Source of the DNA: Cytophagales bacterium
GTDB taxonomy: Bacteria > Bacteroidota > Bacteroidia > Cytophagales > Cyclobacteriaceae
DNA length: 43,076 nucleotides
Direction of reading: 5' to 3'
NCBI GenBank assembly: GCA_016124425.1
Contig: WGNT01000134.1
Coordinates: 1 to 43,076, forward strand
Positions within the stretch are counted from its first letter, which is position 1; each line of letters starts with the position of its first letter. This document shows, piece by piece, positions 28,501 through 35,494 of this stretch. The notes below the pieces were generated by a model. It was not told where the DNA came from. It worked only from the letters and a program-made list of their open reading frames with translations, and did no database searches. The position numbers and the translations under genes were made by a program.

Positions 28501-28918
28501 TTTCGACCAAATCGGCAATCATGCCATCCAAACCCATGGCTCTGCCGTCGTCCGGGGAGTAGATTCGGGTGATTCCGTAGGTATGTAACGCCGCGATCTC
28601 CTCGTTTACAATCGTGCCACCGCCGCCACCGAAGATTTTGATGTGCGTCGCGTCCCTCGCTGCCAGAAGGTCGTACATATAGGTAAAAAATTCCATGTGA
28701 CCTCCCTGATAGGATGTACATGCTATGGCTTGCACATCCTCCTGTATCGCACACTCCACAATCTCCTGAACGGAACGGTTGTGTCCTAAATGGATAACTT
28801 CCACACCTGAGGCTTGCATCAACCTACGCATGATGTTGATGGATGCATCGTGACCATCAAAAAGGGAGGTGGCCGTGACAATTCTAACTGGATTGTTGGA
28901 TCTGTAGGAATGGGGCAT
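25547..28918 (-). CDS. icmF: Fused isobutyryl-CoA mutase (IcmF): B12 domain, G-protein chaperone and mutase in one chain
   Basis: Adenosylcobalamin-dependent radical mutase that interconverts isobutyryl-CoA and n-butyryl-CoA. The 1123-residue chain has the fused order of IcmF: B12-binding domain (about 10-140, probable cobalt ligand His23 in [10 protein letters not shown]), MeaB-like GTPase (about 193-400, Walker [10 protein letters not shown] at 200-208, NKAE at 341-344), a linker, and the mutase barrel (about 540-1120). Substrate-defining residues fit isobutyryl-CoA: Phe572 (TAGVFPF) stands where methylmalonyl-CoA mutase has Tyr89, and Gln773 (QAQNT) where it has Arg207 (MVRNT). His811 in [11 protein letters not shown] is the conserved active-site His. 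Related fused enzymes can also act on isovaleryl/pivalyl-CoA. It heads a leftward cluster with osmC-like, Cache lipoprotein and kinase genes. Confidence 0.95.
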   Translation of the reverse strand: MPHSYRSNNPVRIVTATSLFDGHDASINIMRRLMQASGVEVIHLGHNRSVQEIVECAIQEDVQAIACTSYQGGHMEFFTYMYDLLAARDATHIKIFGGGGGTIVNEEIAALHTYGITRIYSPDDGRAMGLDGMIADLVERADYTLMDRIPDIKKGTVVTMGDLPRLITIVENSPELATEWVKKITEIGSTAKIPVIGITGTGGAGKSSLVDELVRRFLVANKTLRIAVLSIDPTKRKSGGALLGDRIRMNAINNPRVYMRSMATRQAHLALSKHLAEVLTFVKAANFDLILLETSGIGQSDSEVVEFSDLSLYVMTPEFGAPTQLEKIDMLDFADIIVLNKAEKKGAEDALRDIKKQYRRNHLEWELPEEQLPVFACRASQFNDAGVDKLYNALVCRLNLKDGSRFEGIYSPESLTTQTHVIIPPARVRYLSEIAEGNRRYDDWVSQQQEIAQQLYGISKTLEALENAYPEVDNPTKQLLVSLQHKLEQKLDAASKKWLQQWKEKAGSYRDDTVTFTVRDLPIHVKTSTLSLSGVRIPKVALPRYEAWGDLLKWGLRENFPGEFPYTAGVFPFKRQGEDPTRMFAGEGGPERTNRRFHYLSSGLPAKRLSAAFDSVTLYGEDPDYRPDIFGKVGNSGVNVCTLDDAKKLYSGFDLADAKTSVSMTINGPAAIITAYFLHAAIDQQCEKYIIANGLEEAVRRKISQLYEEHGAAVPAYSGSLPDGHNGLGLMLLGVSGAWVLPKDVYQTIKSETLRRVRGTVQADIFKEDQAQNTCIFSTEFSLRLMGDMQQYFIDNNVRNFYSVSISGYHIAEAGANPITQLALTLSNGFTYVEYYLSRGMEVDQFAPNLSFFFSKGIDPEYAVIGRVARRIWAKAMKLRYGANERSQMLKYHIQTSGRSLHAQEIDFNDIRTTLQALYAIYDNCNSLHTNAYDEAITTPTEASVRRAVAIQLIINKELGLAKNENPLQGAFIIEELTDLVEEAVYLEFDRINDRGGVLGAMETMYQRGKIQDESMQYETLKHSGEYPIIGVNTFLSKAGSPTVIPGEIIRATNNEKEAQIKNLSAYKAAFAGESNAMVSQVMEASIKGENVFNQLMEAAVYCSLGDLTHGLYEVGGQYRRNM

Positions 28919-29203
28919 TCGATATCAGTCAATTTACTCCCCGCTAAAGGGACAGATGGGTATACTACTAATTAAGTAGAAGTCACATTTACGGCTACTT
29001 AGGGGGATCATATAGCCAAAAAGGAACTATCTTTACTTTTGGATGTAAAACGCATGTTGAAATAAGCAAAAAAAACCAAGAATTAAGCCATAATTTTGTA
29101 AAAAAATTATAACGAAATGAATTCGGGCCCGCCTTCCGCAGGCAGCCCTGTCCAGTAGGCATGATGGAGATCGTTACACACTTGGGAAGATCTTTACACA
29201 CTT
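28919..29203. other. Intergenic region between divergent icmF and site-2 protease genes
   Basis: Non-coding. It contains a CTTAGGGGG run near 29000, a partial GCCTTCCGCAGGC-type palindrome near 29130, and a tandem 18-bp repeat (listed). Together with the following 80-bp repeat copy it fills the whole 381-bp gap to the protease ATG. No clear TAnnTTTG promoter was found for either gene. Confidence 0.5.
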
Positions 29204-29205
29204 GG
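29168..29205 (+). repeat. Tandem direct repeat, 18 bp, period 20
   Basis: AGATCGTTACACACTTGG (29168-29185) and AGATCTTTACACACTTGG (29188-29205) differ at one base. The 20-bp period is close to two helical turns, which would place two identical protein-binding sites on the same face of the DNA. It may also just be part of the adjoining repeat element, since the second unit runs straight into it. Confidence 0.7.
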
Positions 29206-29290
29206 ATGATTATACTACATGCGACCTGCTTGACGCAGACTGGGATTCCATAGCCTGTCCTGACTAATTGGTATGACCTCTGAAAAATAA
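29204..29290 (+). repeat. 80-bp dispersed repeat, copy A (upstream of the site-2 protease gene)
   Basis: Four blocks occur in the same order and spacing as in copy B at 31518-31607 (reverse strand): GGATGATTAT, GCGACCTGC, GGGATTCC and ATGACCTCTGAA. First-to-last distance is 81 bp here and 80 bp in copy B. The last block ends 15 bp before the protease ATG at 29300. Confidence 0.75.
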
Positions 29291-29299
29291 TATACAAAC

Positions 29300-30379
29300 A
29301 TGAAAGTATCGCTTTATCTTGGAAAGTACAAAGGAATTAAAGTATTCATCCACTGGACATTTTCCCTTTTGTTGCTATGGATTATAATATCCAATATCAG
29401 GTCCGGTGCAGCAATAGAAGATACCGCATGGTCGCTTTTGTTTATCCTCGCCATTTTTCTTTGTGTCATTTTACATGAATTCGGCCACGCGTTGACAGCC
29501 CAGAAATACGGAATTCAGACACGCGATATCATCCTTCTCCCCATCGGGGGCCTCGCGAGGCTGGAACGTATCCCTGAAGACCCCCGCCAAGAACTCCAAG
29601 TGGCTTTGGCCGGACCTTTGGTGAATGTTGTGATCTTTTTCTTCTTGTCCATTATTATTTATTTAGCCGGCATTCAGCTCGAACTAGCTGAGGACACGCA
29701 TGTAGATGGAGAAACTATCCTACTCTTTCTGGCCTCAGCAAATCTTTTTTTAGCACTCTTTAATCTTCTTCCGGCGTTCCCGATGGACGGCGGAAGGGTA
29801 CTCAGGGCCTTGTTGTCCCTCAGGATGCCCCGGGTAAAAGCTACCCAAATCGCCGGCGGCCTTGGTCAGTTTATGGGAATTGCCTTTGTATTCTTTGGTT
29901 TGTTTTACAACCCGATTTTGGTGCTGATTGGCATTTTCATTTTTTTAGGCGCCCAAGCGGAGGTTACGCATACAACTCAAAACGCGTTATTGAAAGGCTT
30001 CTCAGTACAGGATGTGGTCATGAGAACATTTCCGATAATCGCTTTTGATGCCCCGCTATCCAAAGCCATTGAAAAATTATTGGAAGGACAATCCACGCAT
30101 TTTGTGGTGGTAAAAGACGATGCACCGATCGGGACCCTAAGCAGAGAGGACATCATGAGGGGGCTTAAAGAGGGTGGAGAATCTACAGCGGTCGAAAACG
30201 TTGCCAACTTGTCCCCCCTCAAGCTTTCAGCCTACGATCCGCTTGAAAATGCCTATAAGACCATGTCGACTGGAACAAAAAAAGTAGCGCTAGTCTTTGA
30301 GGAAAATCTATTTCTCGGCATGATCGACCTTGAAAACATCTCCGAATTTATCATGGTCAAATTGGCGCTCACCAAATGA
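29300..30379 (+). CDS. Site-2 protease family (M50) metalloprotease with CBS domain pair
   Basis: Intramembrane zinc protease of the sporulation-factor/Rip-like group. The 359-residue protein has about six membrane helices. The zinc site is His59-Glu60-Phe-Gly-His63 in the second or third helix, and the third ligand Asp163 lies in NLLPAFPMDGGRV. The C-terminal third (about 240-355) is a cytoplasmic CBS pair, which in homologues binds adenine nucleotides. Such enzymes cut membrane-bound regulators or signal remnants; the target here is unknown. Its 3' end overlaps the converging kinase remnant by 72 bp. The leader contains repeat copy A and the tandem repeats. Confidence 0.94.
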   Translation: MKVSLYLGKYKGIKVFIHWTFSLLLLWIIISNIRSGAAIEDTAWSLLFILAIFLCVILHEFGHALTAQKYGIQTRDIILLPIGGLARLERIPEDPRQELQVALAGPLVNVVIFFFLSIIIYLAGIQLELAEDTHVDGETILLFLASANLFLALFNLLPAFPMDGGRVLRALLSLRMPRVKATQIAGGLGQFMGIAFVFFGLFYNPILVLIGIFIFLGAQAEVTHTTQNALLKGFSVQDVVMRTFPIIAFDAPLSKAIEKLLEGQSTHFVVVKDDAPIGTLSREDIMRGLKEGGESTAVENVANLSPLKLSAYDPLENAYKTMSTGTKKVALVFEENLFLGMIDLENISEFIMVKLALTK

Positions 30380-30865
30380 CCATTTATGCAAAGCGTAGCC
30401 TTGCACAAGCACTAATTGCTTGGGGGGACTTGGTATTTTACCGGCAAGGTTAAATGTCAAGGAAAATGCCGTTCCAGAGGGTATAATATTCTTTACTCTA
30501 ATTGATCCTCCATTTTGAGCGACAAACTGTTTGACTAACAAAAGGCCTAAGCCCGCCCCCTTTTCATCTGCTGTTCCGACCTGCGAATGCATGCGGATTC
30601 CGCGCTTTCCGGTGAAACTCAGAATTGCCTGTTCATCCATTCCGTCTCCTGAATCCCTCAAATGGATCTGTACGGCCCGTTCATCCTGTTCATACGATAT
30701 GTTTATTTCACCTGATTTAGGCGTAAACTTAATGGCATTGTGAAGCAAATTCTGCACGATAATCCGAAATTGGTTTTTGTCTACGCGTATGGGTGGGACG
30801 GGGCTAAAGTAGTGGTTTACCCGTATCTCTTTTGCATTTGCCTGGAACGCGTATACTTCGATCAA
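30308..30865 (-). pseudogene. C-terminal piece of a TPR-type histidine kinase (ATPase domain only)
   Basis: A 185-codon frame opening with TTG encodes a complete HATPase domain: N box NLLHNAIKFTP, DSGDGMD, and GAGLGLLLVKQFVAQNGGS. It lacks HisKA, membrane helix and sensor, so it cannot be a normal kinase. It follows the TPR piece at 30862-31257 directly (stop and TTG overlap, TTGA), and the reading 'ELIEVYAFQANAKEIRV' just before it is the usual region between HisKA and HATPase. The best reading is a single kinase gene that lost its middle by deletion, with a frame change at the junction. The last 45 or so codons run antisense over the protease 3' end and are probably not original. Confidence 0.7.
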
Positions 30866-31257
30866 TTCAGTTGAATTAATCCCAGTCCATTTAATGCAAA
30901 TGCTCTCCCCGATGGCGAGGCAATCGCATCAAATACCTCTAAAGCTAAGGTGAATTTTTCAACTGATTTTCTATAGTCCCCTGCCACGTAATAAACGGCC
31001 CCCTGTCGATTAAACGACTTCCCTATAAGGCTGCTATCTCCAAGTGCCAAGGCTAGAGTCTCCGCTTTTGATGCATGAAAAATGGAGGAATCCTTATTTT
31101 CGAACTGTAACGCCTCGGCTTTTGCCAAGTGTTTCAGGACAACTTCACTATTCTCCTGCTGGAAAGCATAAGTAGTTGCAAAAAAATTGACGAATGACCA
31201 CAAAAAAACCACTTCATACCTCGTTAAATCATTAAAAAACAACCCTTTATAATGCAA
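30862..31257 (-). pseudogene. N-terminal piece of a TPR-type histidine kinase (signal peptide and first TPRs)
   Basis: A 131-codon frame with a signal-like start (VVFLWSFVNFFATTYAF, about 16-32) and two or three tetratricopeptide units (for example GKSFNRQGAVYYVAGDYRKS, then VEKFTLALEVFDAI and AFALNGLGLIQLN). It stops in the middle of a TPR. Full-length Bacteroidota kinases of this kind carry several more TPRs, a membrane helix and HisKA before the ATPase domain, all missing here. The break point is at a small palindrome, AATTCAGTTGAATT (30864-30877). Confidence 0.7.
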
Positions 31258-31517
31258 CTAAACCGCTCAAATATAAATTAAAAAAGGATCTTTCTCCTCA
31301 AAAATATAGATTATTTTTATCAGTTTAAGAATCCGACTAGGGCGCAGAGCCTTTCAAATGACAGTAAAAAACTAGCCGCTGTTTCTATTTTGCCTTTCAA
31401 AGCCAATCACTTGTCCCTATTTAGGGGGTTAGCCAGTACCAACTTGGTTCGTCAGCATCTCACTATAAAATTCATCCTAGTGAGTGAGGGGTACGTCATA
31501 TTTGATTTCATATGCCT

Positions 31518-31607
31518 ATAATTTTTATTCAGAGGTCATAACTTGCCCAGATCAGAATCAGGGCGGAATCCCTGCCTATGGCAGGCAGGTCGCTTCAATA
31601 ATCATCC
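31518..31607 (-). repeat. 80-bp dispersed repeat, copy B (inverted relative to copy A)
   Basis: Read leftward: GGATGATTAT (31607-31598), GCGACCTGC (31593-31585), GGGATTCC (31572-31565), ATGACCTCTGAA (31539-31528). These match copy A block for block. The two copies face each other across 2.2 kb that holds the protease gene and the kinase remnant. Confidence 0.75.
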
Positions 31608-31626
31608 CTCTGTGTGAGGTTTTCCT

Positions 31627-31655
31627 CATGCCTGCCTTTCCGATAGGCAGGCATG
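31627..31655. repeat. REP-like palindrome downstream of cusB
   Basis: CATGCCTGCCT and AGGCAGGCATG form perfect 11-bp arms around a 7-nt loop. Nearby are CCTGCCTATGGCAGG (31571-31585) and a partial CCGGTAGGCAGG. The hairpin is 25 bp past the cusB stop but has no T-tract, so it is more like a repetitive extragenic palindrome than a classic terminator, though it could still protect or end the mRNA. Confidence 0.65.
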
Positions 31656-31679
31656 CCCGTCCGGTAGGCAGGATCGATT

Positions 31680-33386
31680 TCATCTGGCCGGATAGGCCTG
31701 CTGAACCTCCCCACAGGTGAGCATTTGATCCCCGAAATACGGATTTCGAACTTCCTTTTCCCGGCTTAGCCAGAAGGCACCTTCATCCCGCGCAGCCATG
31801 GGGCAATAAAGCTTAAATAGCTGATTTTCCGTCGCACCAAAACGCTCAATCACCTCTATTAATCCATCAGATAATAGTTCAAACTGCGTACGTTGCGTCG
31901 CCAAATCCCTTGCCTCTGCCATCCCCCGCAGGCTTTGGTTCAAGAGATCGGACAGCCTTTTCCATTCCGTTTGTGCATTGCCTTCCAGGACCTCCTTTTC
32001 CAACAAACTCAACGACGATTGAGCAGGTAGAATTGCTGCTTTTGTCGCATCCGCATCACTTTTCACTAAGGCATCTTTGATGGTTAGATAGTCGCCGGCA
32101 AATGCGGTCAATTGACTCCTGAATGATTCCGGAACATCAACCGTTTTGGCTTCAGGTCGGTTCATCATGCTGTAGTTACCCCGTAATTGGGCGGCGGCAT
32201 CTATGGCAAAAACGCCATTGCTAACGACCTTTTCGCCGGCTTCCAACCCTGAGATTACGATATAATCATCACCAACGCCATTTCCTAGAACAATTTCCCG
32301 CATCTCATAAGCCGGTGCATTGGGGCTGTCTACCTGAACGTACACAACAGATCTCGGTCCGGTCCATAGCACCGCCGACTTGGGTACCATCACCTCAGGC
32401 GTAGCTAAGGTTGAACCTGTAATTTCTGCCGAGACAAACATCCCCGGCTTTAACCTGTTTTTGCGATTAACGGCCTCGGCACGGACGCCAACCGTTCTCG
32501 TATCGGCGTTGAGTATGGGATCTATATAGGCAATGGTTGCGTTAAATTCTTCGCCCGGATACGCAGCTACCTGAAAACTCACTTCATTCCCTCGATTTAG
32601 CATGGCCAGATCCGACTCATAGGCATCTAACATCACCCAAACCCTATTTAGATCCACAATTTCAAAGAGCACAGAGCCCCTACTCACAAAATCTCCAACG
32701 GCCACATTTCTCGCTATAACCACACCGGATATATCCGCATAGATGTCAAACTGGGTGTTAGTTTCTCCTGACTGCTCAATGGCTGCTATCTGTCTATCCC
32801 CGATGCTCCATAATCTCAGCTTCTCCTTTGCTGCTTGATAGAGCGCCGGCTGGCTTTCTTTGATCTTTGCTGTTTCCAATAGTTCTTTTTGGGCATTGAC
32901 CAAGTCCGGAGAGTACAGGGTGGCTAGTTTTTGTCCCTGATGCACTTCTTGACCGGTAAAATTGACAAACAATTCGTCTATCCGTCCTGCGAAGTTTGCC
33001 GTCAAACGCTTAACCTGCTGTTCGTCGATCTCAATTTTGCCGGTAAGTGTACGTGTGCCTTCACCGGACCCAGCTTTAACTAAGGATGTCTGCACATTGG
33101 CCAGCGCAATAGCCTCAGGGGTCATTTCCATCACGTAGGGATTAGGATCTCCATTTGTATTATTAGTTACAGGCGTAAGCGCCATCCCGCAAATGGGACA
33201 TTGGCCGGGTTCATTTTGGCGGATTTGAGGATGCATTGAGCAGGTGTATTCTACGCCGTCAGCCGCAAGATGGGTATGTTCACCAGCAGGATGCACTTCT
33301 CCTCCACCACGGGCCCACCAGCCAAGTAAGCCACCAAACAGCAAGCAGATGATCACCACAAGGGTTATATTTTTAGTTGTAGTCAT
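31680..33386 (-). CDS. cusB: Cu/Ag efflux periplasmic adaptor, CusB-like, with heavy-metal-binding and DUF3347 domains
   Basis: Membrane fusion protein of a metal-ion RND pump. The 568-residue protein has an N-terminal membrane/signal helix (about 6-25), a His-rich stretch, and the heavy-metal-binding motif YTCSMHP...GQCPICGM (Cys49, His52, Cys63, Cys66). CusB-type barrel-sandwich, coiled-coil and beta-barrel regions follow (about 90-405). The C-terminal part (about 425-560) looks like DUF3347, with 'LYCPMA' near its end. The extra Cys/Met/His residues at both ends point to copper or silver. It is the last gene of the leftward metal operon; 131 bp separate it from the tolC gene. The gene name is by resemblance. 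Confidence 0.9.
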   Translation of the reverse strand: MTTTKNITLVVIICLLFGGLLGWWARGGGEVHPAGEHTHLAADGVEYTCSMHPQIRQNEPGQCPICGMALTPVTNNTNGDPNPYVMEMTPEAIALANVQTSLVKAGSGEGTRTLTGKIEIDEQQVKRLTANFAGRIDELFVNFTGQEVHQGQKLATLYSPDLVNAQKELLETAKIKESQPALYQAAKEKLRLWSIGDRQIAAIEQSGETNTQFDIYADISGVVIARNVAVGDFVSRGSVLFEIVDLNRVWVMLDAYESDLAMLNRGNEVSFQVAAYPGEEFNATIAYIDPILNADTRTVGVRAEAVNRKNRLKPGMFVSAEITGSTLATPEVMVPKSAVLWTGPRSVVYVQVDSPNAPAYEMREIVLGNGVGDDYIVISGLEAGEKVVSNGVFAIDAAAQLRGNYSMMNRPEAKTVDVPESFRSQLTAFAGDYLTIKDALVKSDADATKAAILPAQSSLSLLEKEVLEGNAQTEWKRLSDLLNQSLRGMAEARDLATQRTQFELLSDGLIEVIERFGATENQLFKLYCPMAARDEGAFWLSREKEVRNPYFGDQMLTCGEVQQAYPAR

Positions 33387-33517
33387 ATCGTTTGAAAATA
33401 ATGTTGTTAATCAATTCTTTTTTAACATCCGCAGCGGTCACAATGGATGAATCCTTCTGGCGGTCTATGCCATCGGGACGCCGATATAGGAACCTATGCA
33501 TCGTAACCTCTATCCAT

Positions 33518-35035
33518 TTACAGTCCGACCAGTGTCTCCAGTTCAGCAAACCGCATCTCTCTGTCGATTCTCGTGTTGAGCAAGTTCAACCGGAAATCCA
33601 ACAATTCCCGCTGAATGGCAAGCACCTCCTCAAAAGAGGTAGCATCAGTAGCGTACCCCGTGATAGCAAGTTCCATGGTCTGCGTGGTTAGGGCTATTTG
33701 TTCCTCAAGGAGTGTGATTTTACGTGTCTCATCTTTCATAGATACCAGCAGCCGTTCAAATTCGACTTCCAAGTCCCGCCTTAGGTCCAGTTTTTGAAGT
33801 TCATTGGCCTCTTGCATGAGTTTGGCTTCGGCTTCCTTTGCCTTGTATTTTTTACGATAGATAGGTACCGACAGCATGGCCATGGGCATAATCATGTTTC
33901 CGCCCATTCCCGGTGGCATGTAGTCCCCACCGTTCATGTTGCCGGGCACACCCATTTCCGTTCTTGGGGAGAACATCATGTAGTTTAGCCCCAACCCGAA
34001 CATAGGTTTTCCTTCCAACTTGGCCATCTCTGCTTGTTTTTGGTAGGCCAAGCCCTCCTTTTCAAGCATAAGCAGCATTGGATTAGTCCTTAGGATGTCC
34101 TCCAGCATGGTCAATTCCCAACCTTCCTCAAGTTGGGTTTCCACATCTGCCCCCAGATCAACTGGGGCTGCGGTGTCTCTTCCTAAGAGCTGATTAAATC
34201 GTGCCAGCAAGGGACGCCTATCTAACTCCAGCTGGATAAGATCACTTTCAAGTGCTTTGATCTGCACCTGCAGGCGCAGCACATCGGTCAACTTCCCGGA
34301 AGATGCGGCCCCTCCCATTGTGGACATGGAGGATGTATTTCCTTGGCTCTGATTCATTTCACCGGCTCCCGAAGTAGCTTCTCCGCCCATAGCCATACCC
34401 TGAGAAGCATTTGCAGCGCTGCCCCTTTCAGCTCTTATTATGGCCGTGCTGAGGGAGGAAACTACCGCGGAAGTATTTCCTCCCTGGTACCGTACGAGTG
34501 CCAACTTTTCCAAGGATTTCAAAATCTCCAAATTTGATGCGGTAATGCCAATGGTGTTCTGAATCTTTTGCAGCAGGTAGAAGGTCTCTTTTACCTCATA
34601 GACAAGAACGTTTCGCTGTTGCCGGAATGCTTCATACCGTACTTCTGCCATGAGTGTAGCCTCATCCTTTTGGGTCTTTAGCATCCCAAACCACGGGAAT
34701 TGCTGAACGATGGAAGCCTCCCCCCGTTGATTCCCCATCAATAACGCCATTGGGCTTGTAAAAACACCAATACTCAGCTCCGGATCACCAAGTCCCACCT
34801 GATCTACCTTTTCCATCGCCGCCGTGTATCCGATAAAGGAGGCTTGGAGGGTGGGGTTATTCTTTATTGATGTGGACAGATACTCGTTCAGCATTTGGGC
34901 GTTGCTGCTAGAATAAATCGTGAATAGAAGCGGGATTAGATATTTATGGATATTCGATATTGGTTGATATGTCCAAAAAGAACAACTAAAATATTTGATC
35001 TTTCCAATGTTCTTTAAATTTGATGAAGTATTCAT
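33518..35035 (-). CDS. TolC-family outer-membrane channel of the metal efflux system, with Met-rich segments
   Basis: CusC-like partner of CusA and CusB. The 505-residue frame has the OEP helical core in two halves. Two methionine-rich segments are unusual: about 205-245 (ASQGMAMGGEA, EMNQS, SSMSTMGG) and about 353-387 (MMFSPRTEMG, NMNGGDYMPPGMGGNMIMP); they could bind Cu(I)/Ag(I). The signal peptide core is KYLIPLLFTIYSSSNAQ at 31-47, preceded by 30 odd residues. Those residues are encoded by the repeat sequence of the neighbouring four-helix-bundle element, so the original start was probably closer to residue 28-31. The annotated ATG overlaps the stop of that small gene (ATGA), and internal starts cannot be excluded. 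Confidence 0.85.
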   Translation of the reverse strand: MNTSSNLKNIGKIKYFSCSFWTYQPISNIHKYLIPLLFTIYSSSNAQMLNEYLSTSIKNNPTLQASFIGYTAAMEKVDQVGLGDPELSIGVFTSPMALLMGNQRGEASIVQQFPWFGMLKTQKDEATLMAEVRYEAFRQQRNVLVYEVKETFYLLQKIQNTIGITASNLEILKSLEKLALVRYQGGNTSAVVSSLSTAIIRAERGSAANASQGMAMGGEATSGAGEMNQSQGNTSSMSTMGGAASSGKLTDVLRLQVQIKALESDLIQLELDRRPLLARFNQLLGRDTAAPVDLGADVETQLEEGWELTMLEDILRTNPMLLMLEKEGLAYQKQAEMAKLEGKPMFGLGLNYMMFSPRTEMGVPGNMNGGDYMPPGMGGNMIMPMAMLSVPIYRKKYKAKEAEAKLMQEANELQKLDLRRDLEVEFERLLVSMKDETRKITLLEEQIALTTQTMELAITGYATDATSFEEVLAIQRELLDFRLNLLNTRIDREMRFAELETLVGL

Positions 35036-35494
35036 TTCAATTCCTTTTTAGCATGATAAATGGATTGAATATAATTGTTGAGCTTTATCGAAAGCTTATC
35101 AGAGATTAGCCTTAGCTCGTGAAATTCTGCTTCAGAGATAATGCCCCTTTTTCGCAATAGACTTAACCAGTGATAAATGGCCTCAAATAGGGACCCTCTG
35201 CTATTATACAAAAAGCGGATTCTGTCTAAGTAATGAAACCGACCATAAGACTCGGCGATATTTGCTCCACTGGAGTCAATTGATTCTATAAATTGGTCCC
35301 CTATAATCTTTCTGTTTTGCCAGTTTAATTTAGAATAAATCTGCCACCCCAACTTTGAAAGTTCTCTTGACAACTTGTATACTTCTAAATCCTCCAGCTT
35401 GATGTATCCCTTTGCTGCGCCCATAGTATTTTATGTTAAATAAAAACCTGACCTTTAACTAATATCAACAAATTTCCAATATCAACGAATATCC
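34948..35494. mobile_element. Candidate small element: four-helix-bundle gene between inverted GGATATTCG repeats
   Basis: Left end GGATATTCGATATTGG (34948-34963, forward) and right end GGATATTCGTTGATATTGG (35494-35476, reverse) form imperfect terminal inverted repeats about 545 bp apart, and the only gene inside is the four-helix-bundle gene. The right end encodes the last codons of cusA (GAT ATT CGT TGA, Asp-Ile-Arg-stop), and the left end encodes part of the N-terminus of the TolC protein. This looks like insertion between two operon genes that then adopted the element's ends. No transposase is present; movement would need one supplied elsewhere (inference). Confidence 0.5.
35032..35424 (-). 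CDS. Four-helix-bundle protein, S23/23S-rRNA-intervening-sequence family
   Basis: A 130-residue all-helical protein with the family's start 'YIKLEDLEVYKLSRELSKLG' and the conserved central motif 'QFIESIDSSGANIAESYGRF', ending 'LSIKLNNYIQSIYHAKKELK'. Relatives are encoded in rRNA intervening sequences and, as Avd, in diversity-generating retroelements, but many stand alone in Bacteroidota genomes with unknown function. It has no link to metal transport. It lies between cusA and the tolC gene (57-bp gap upstream, ATGA overlap downstream) and is flanked by inverted repeats. Confidence 0.9.
   Translation of the reverse strand: MGAAKGYIKLEDLEVYKLSRELSKLGWQIYSKLNWQNRKIIGDQFIESIDSSGANIAESYGRFHYLDRIRFLYNSRGSLFEAIYHWLSLLRKRGIISEAEFHELRLISDKLSIKLNNYIQSIYHAKKELK

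Larger units (their letters stand above)
31258..31679. other. Intergenic region with repeats between kinase remnant and cusB
   Basis: A 422-bp non-coding stretch. It holds CCCTATTTAGGG (about 31411-31426) upstream of the kinase remnant, repeat copy B (31518-31607), and a cluster of CCTGCC/GGCAGG palindromes at 31571-31672 next to the 3' end of cusB. No intact gene is seen. Confidence 0.6.

Noticed and set aside
28995..29297. Leftward open frame of 100 codons before the protease gene
   Set aside because: It covers the tandem repeats and repeat copy A; composition looks like non-coding DNA and no family motif is seen.
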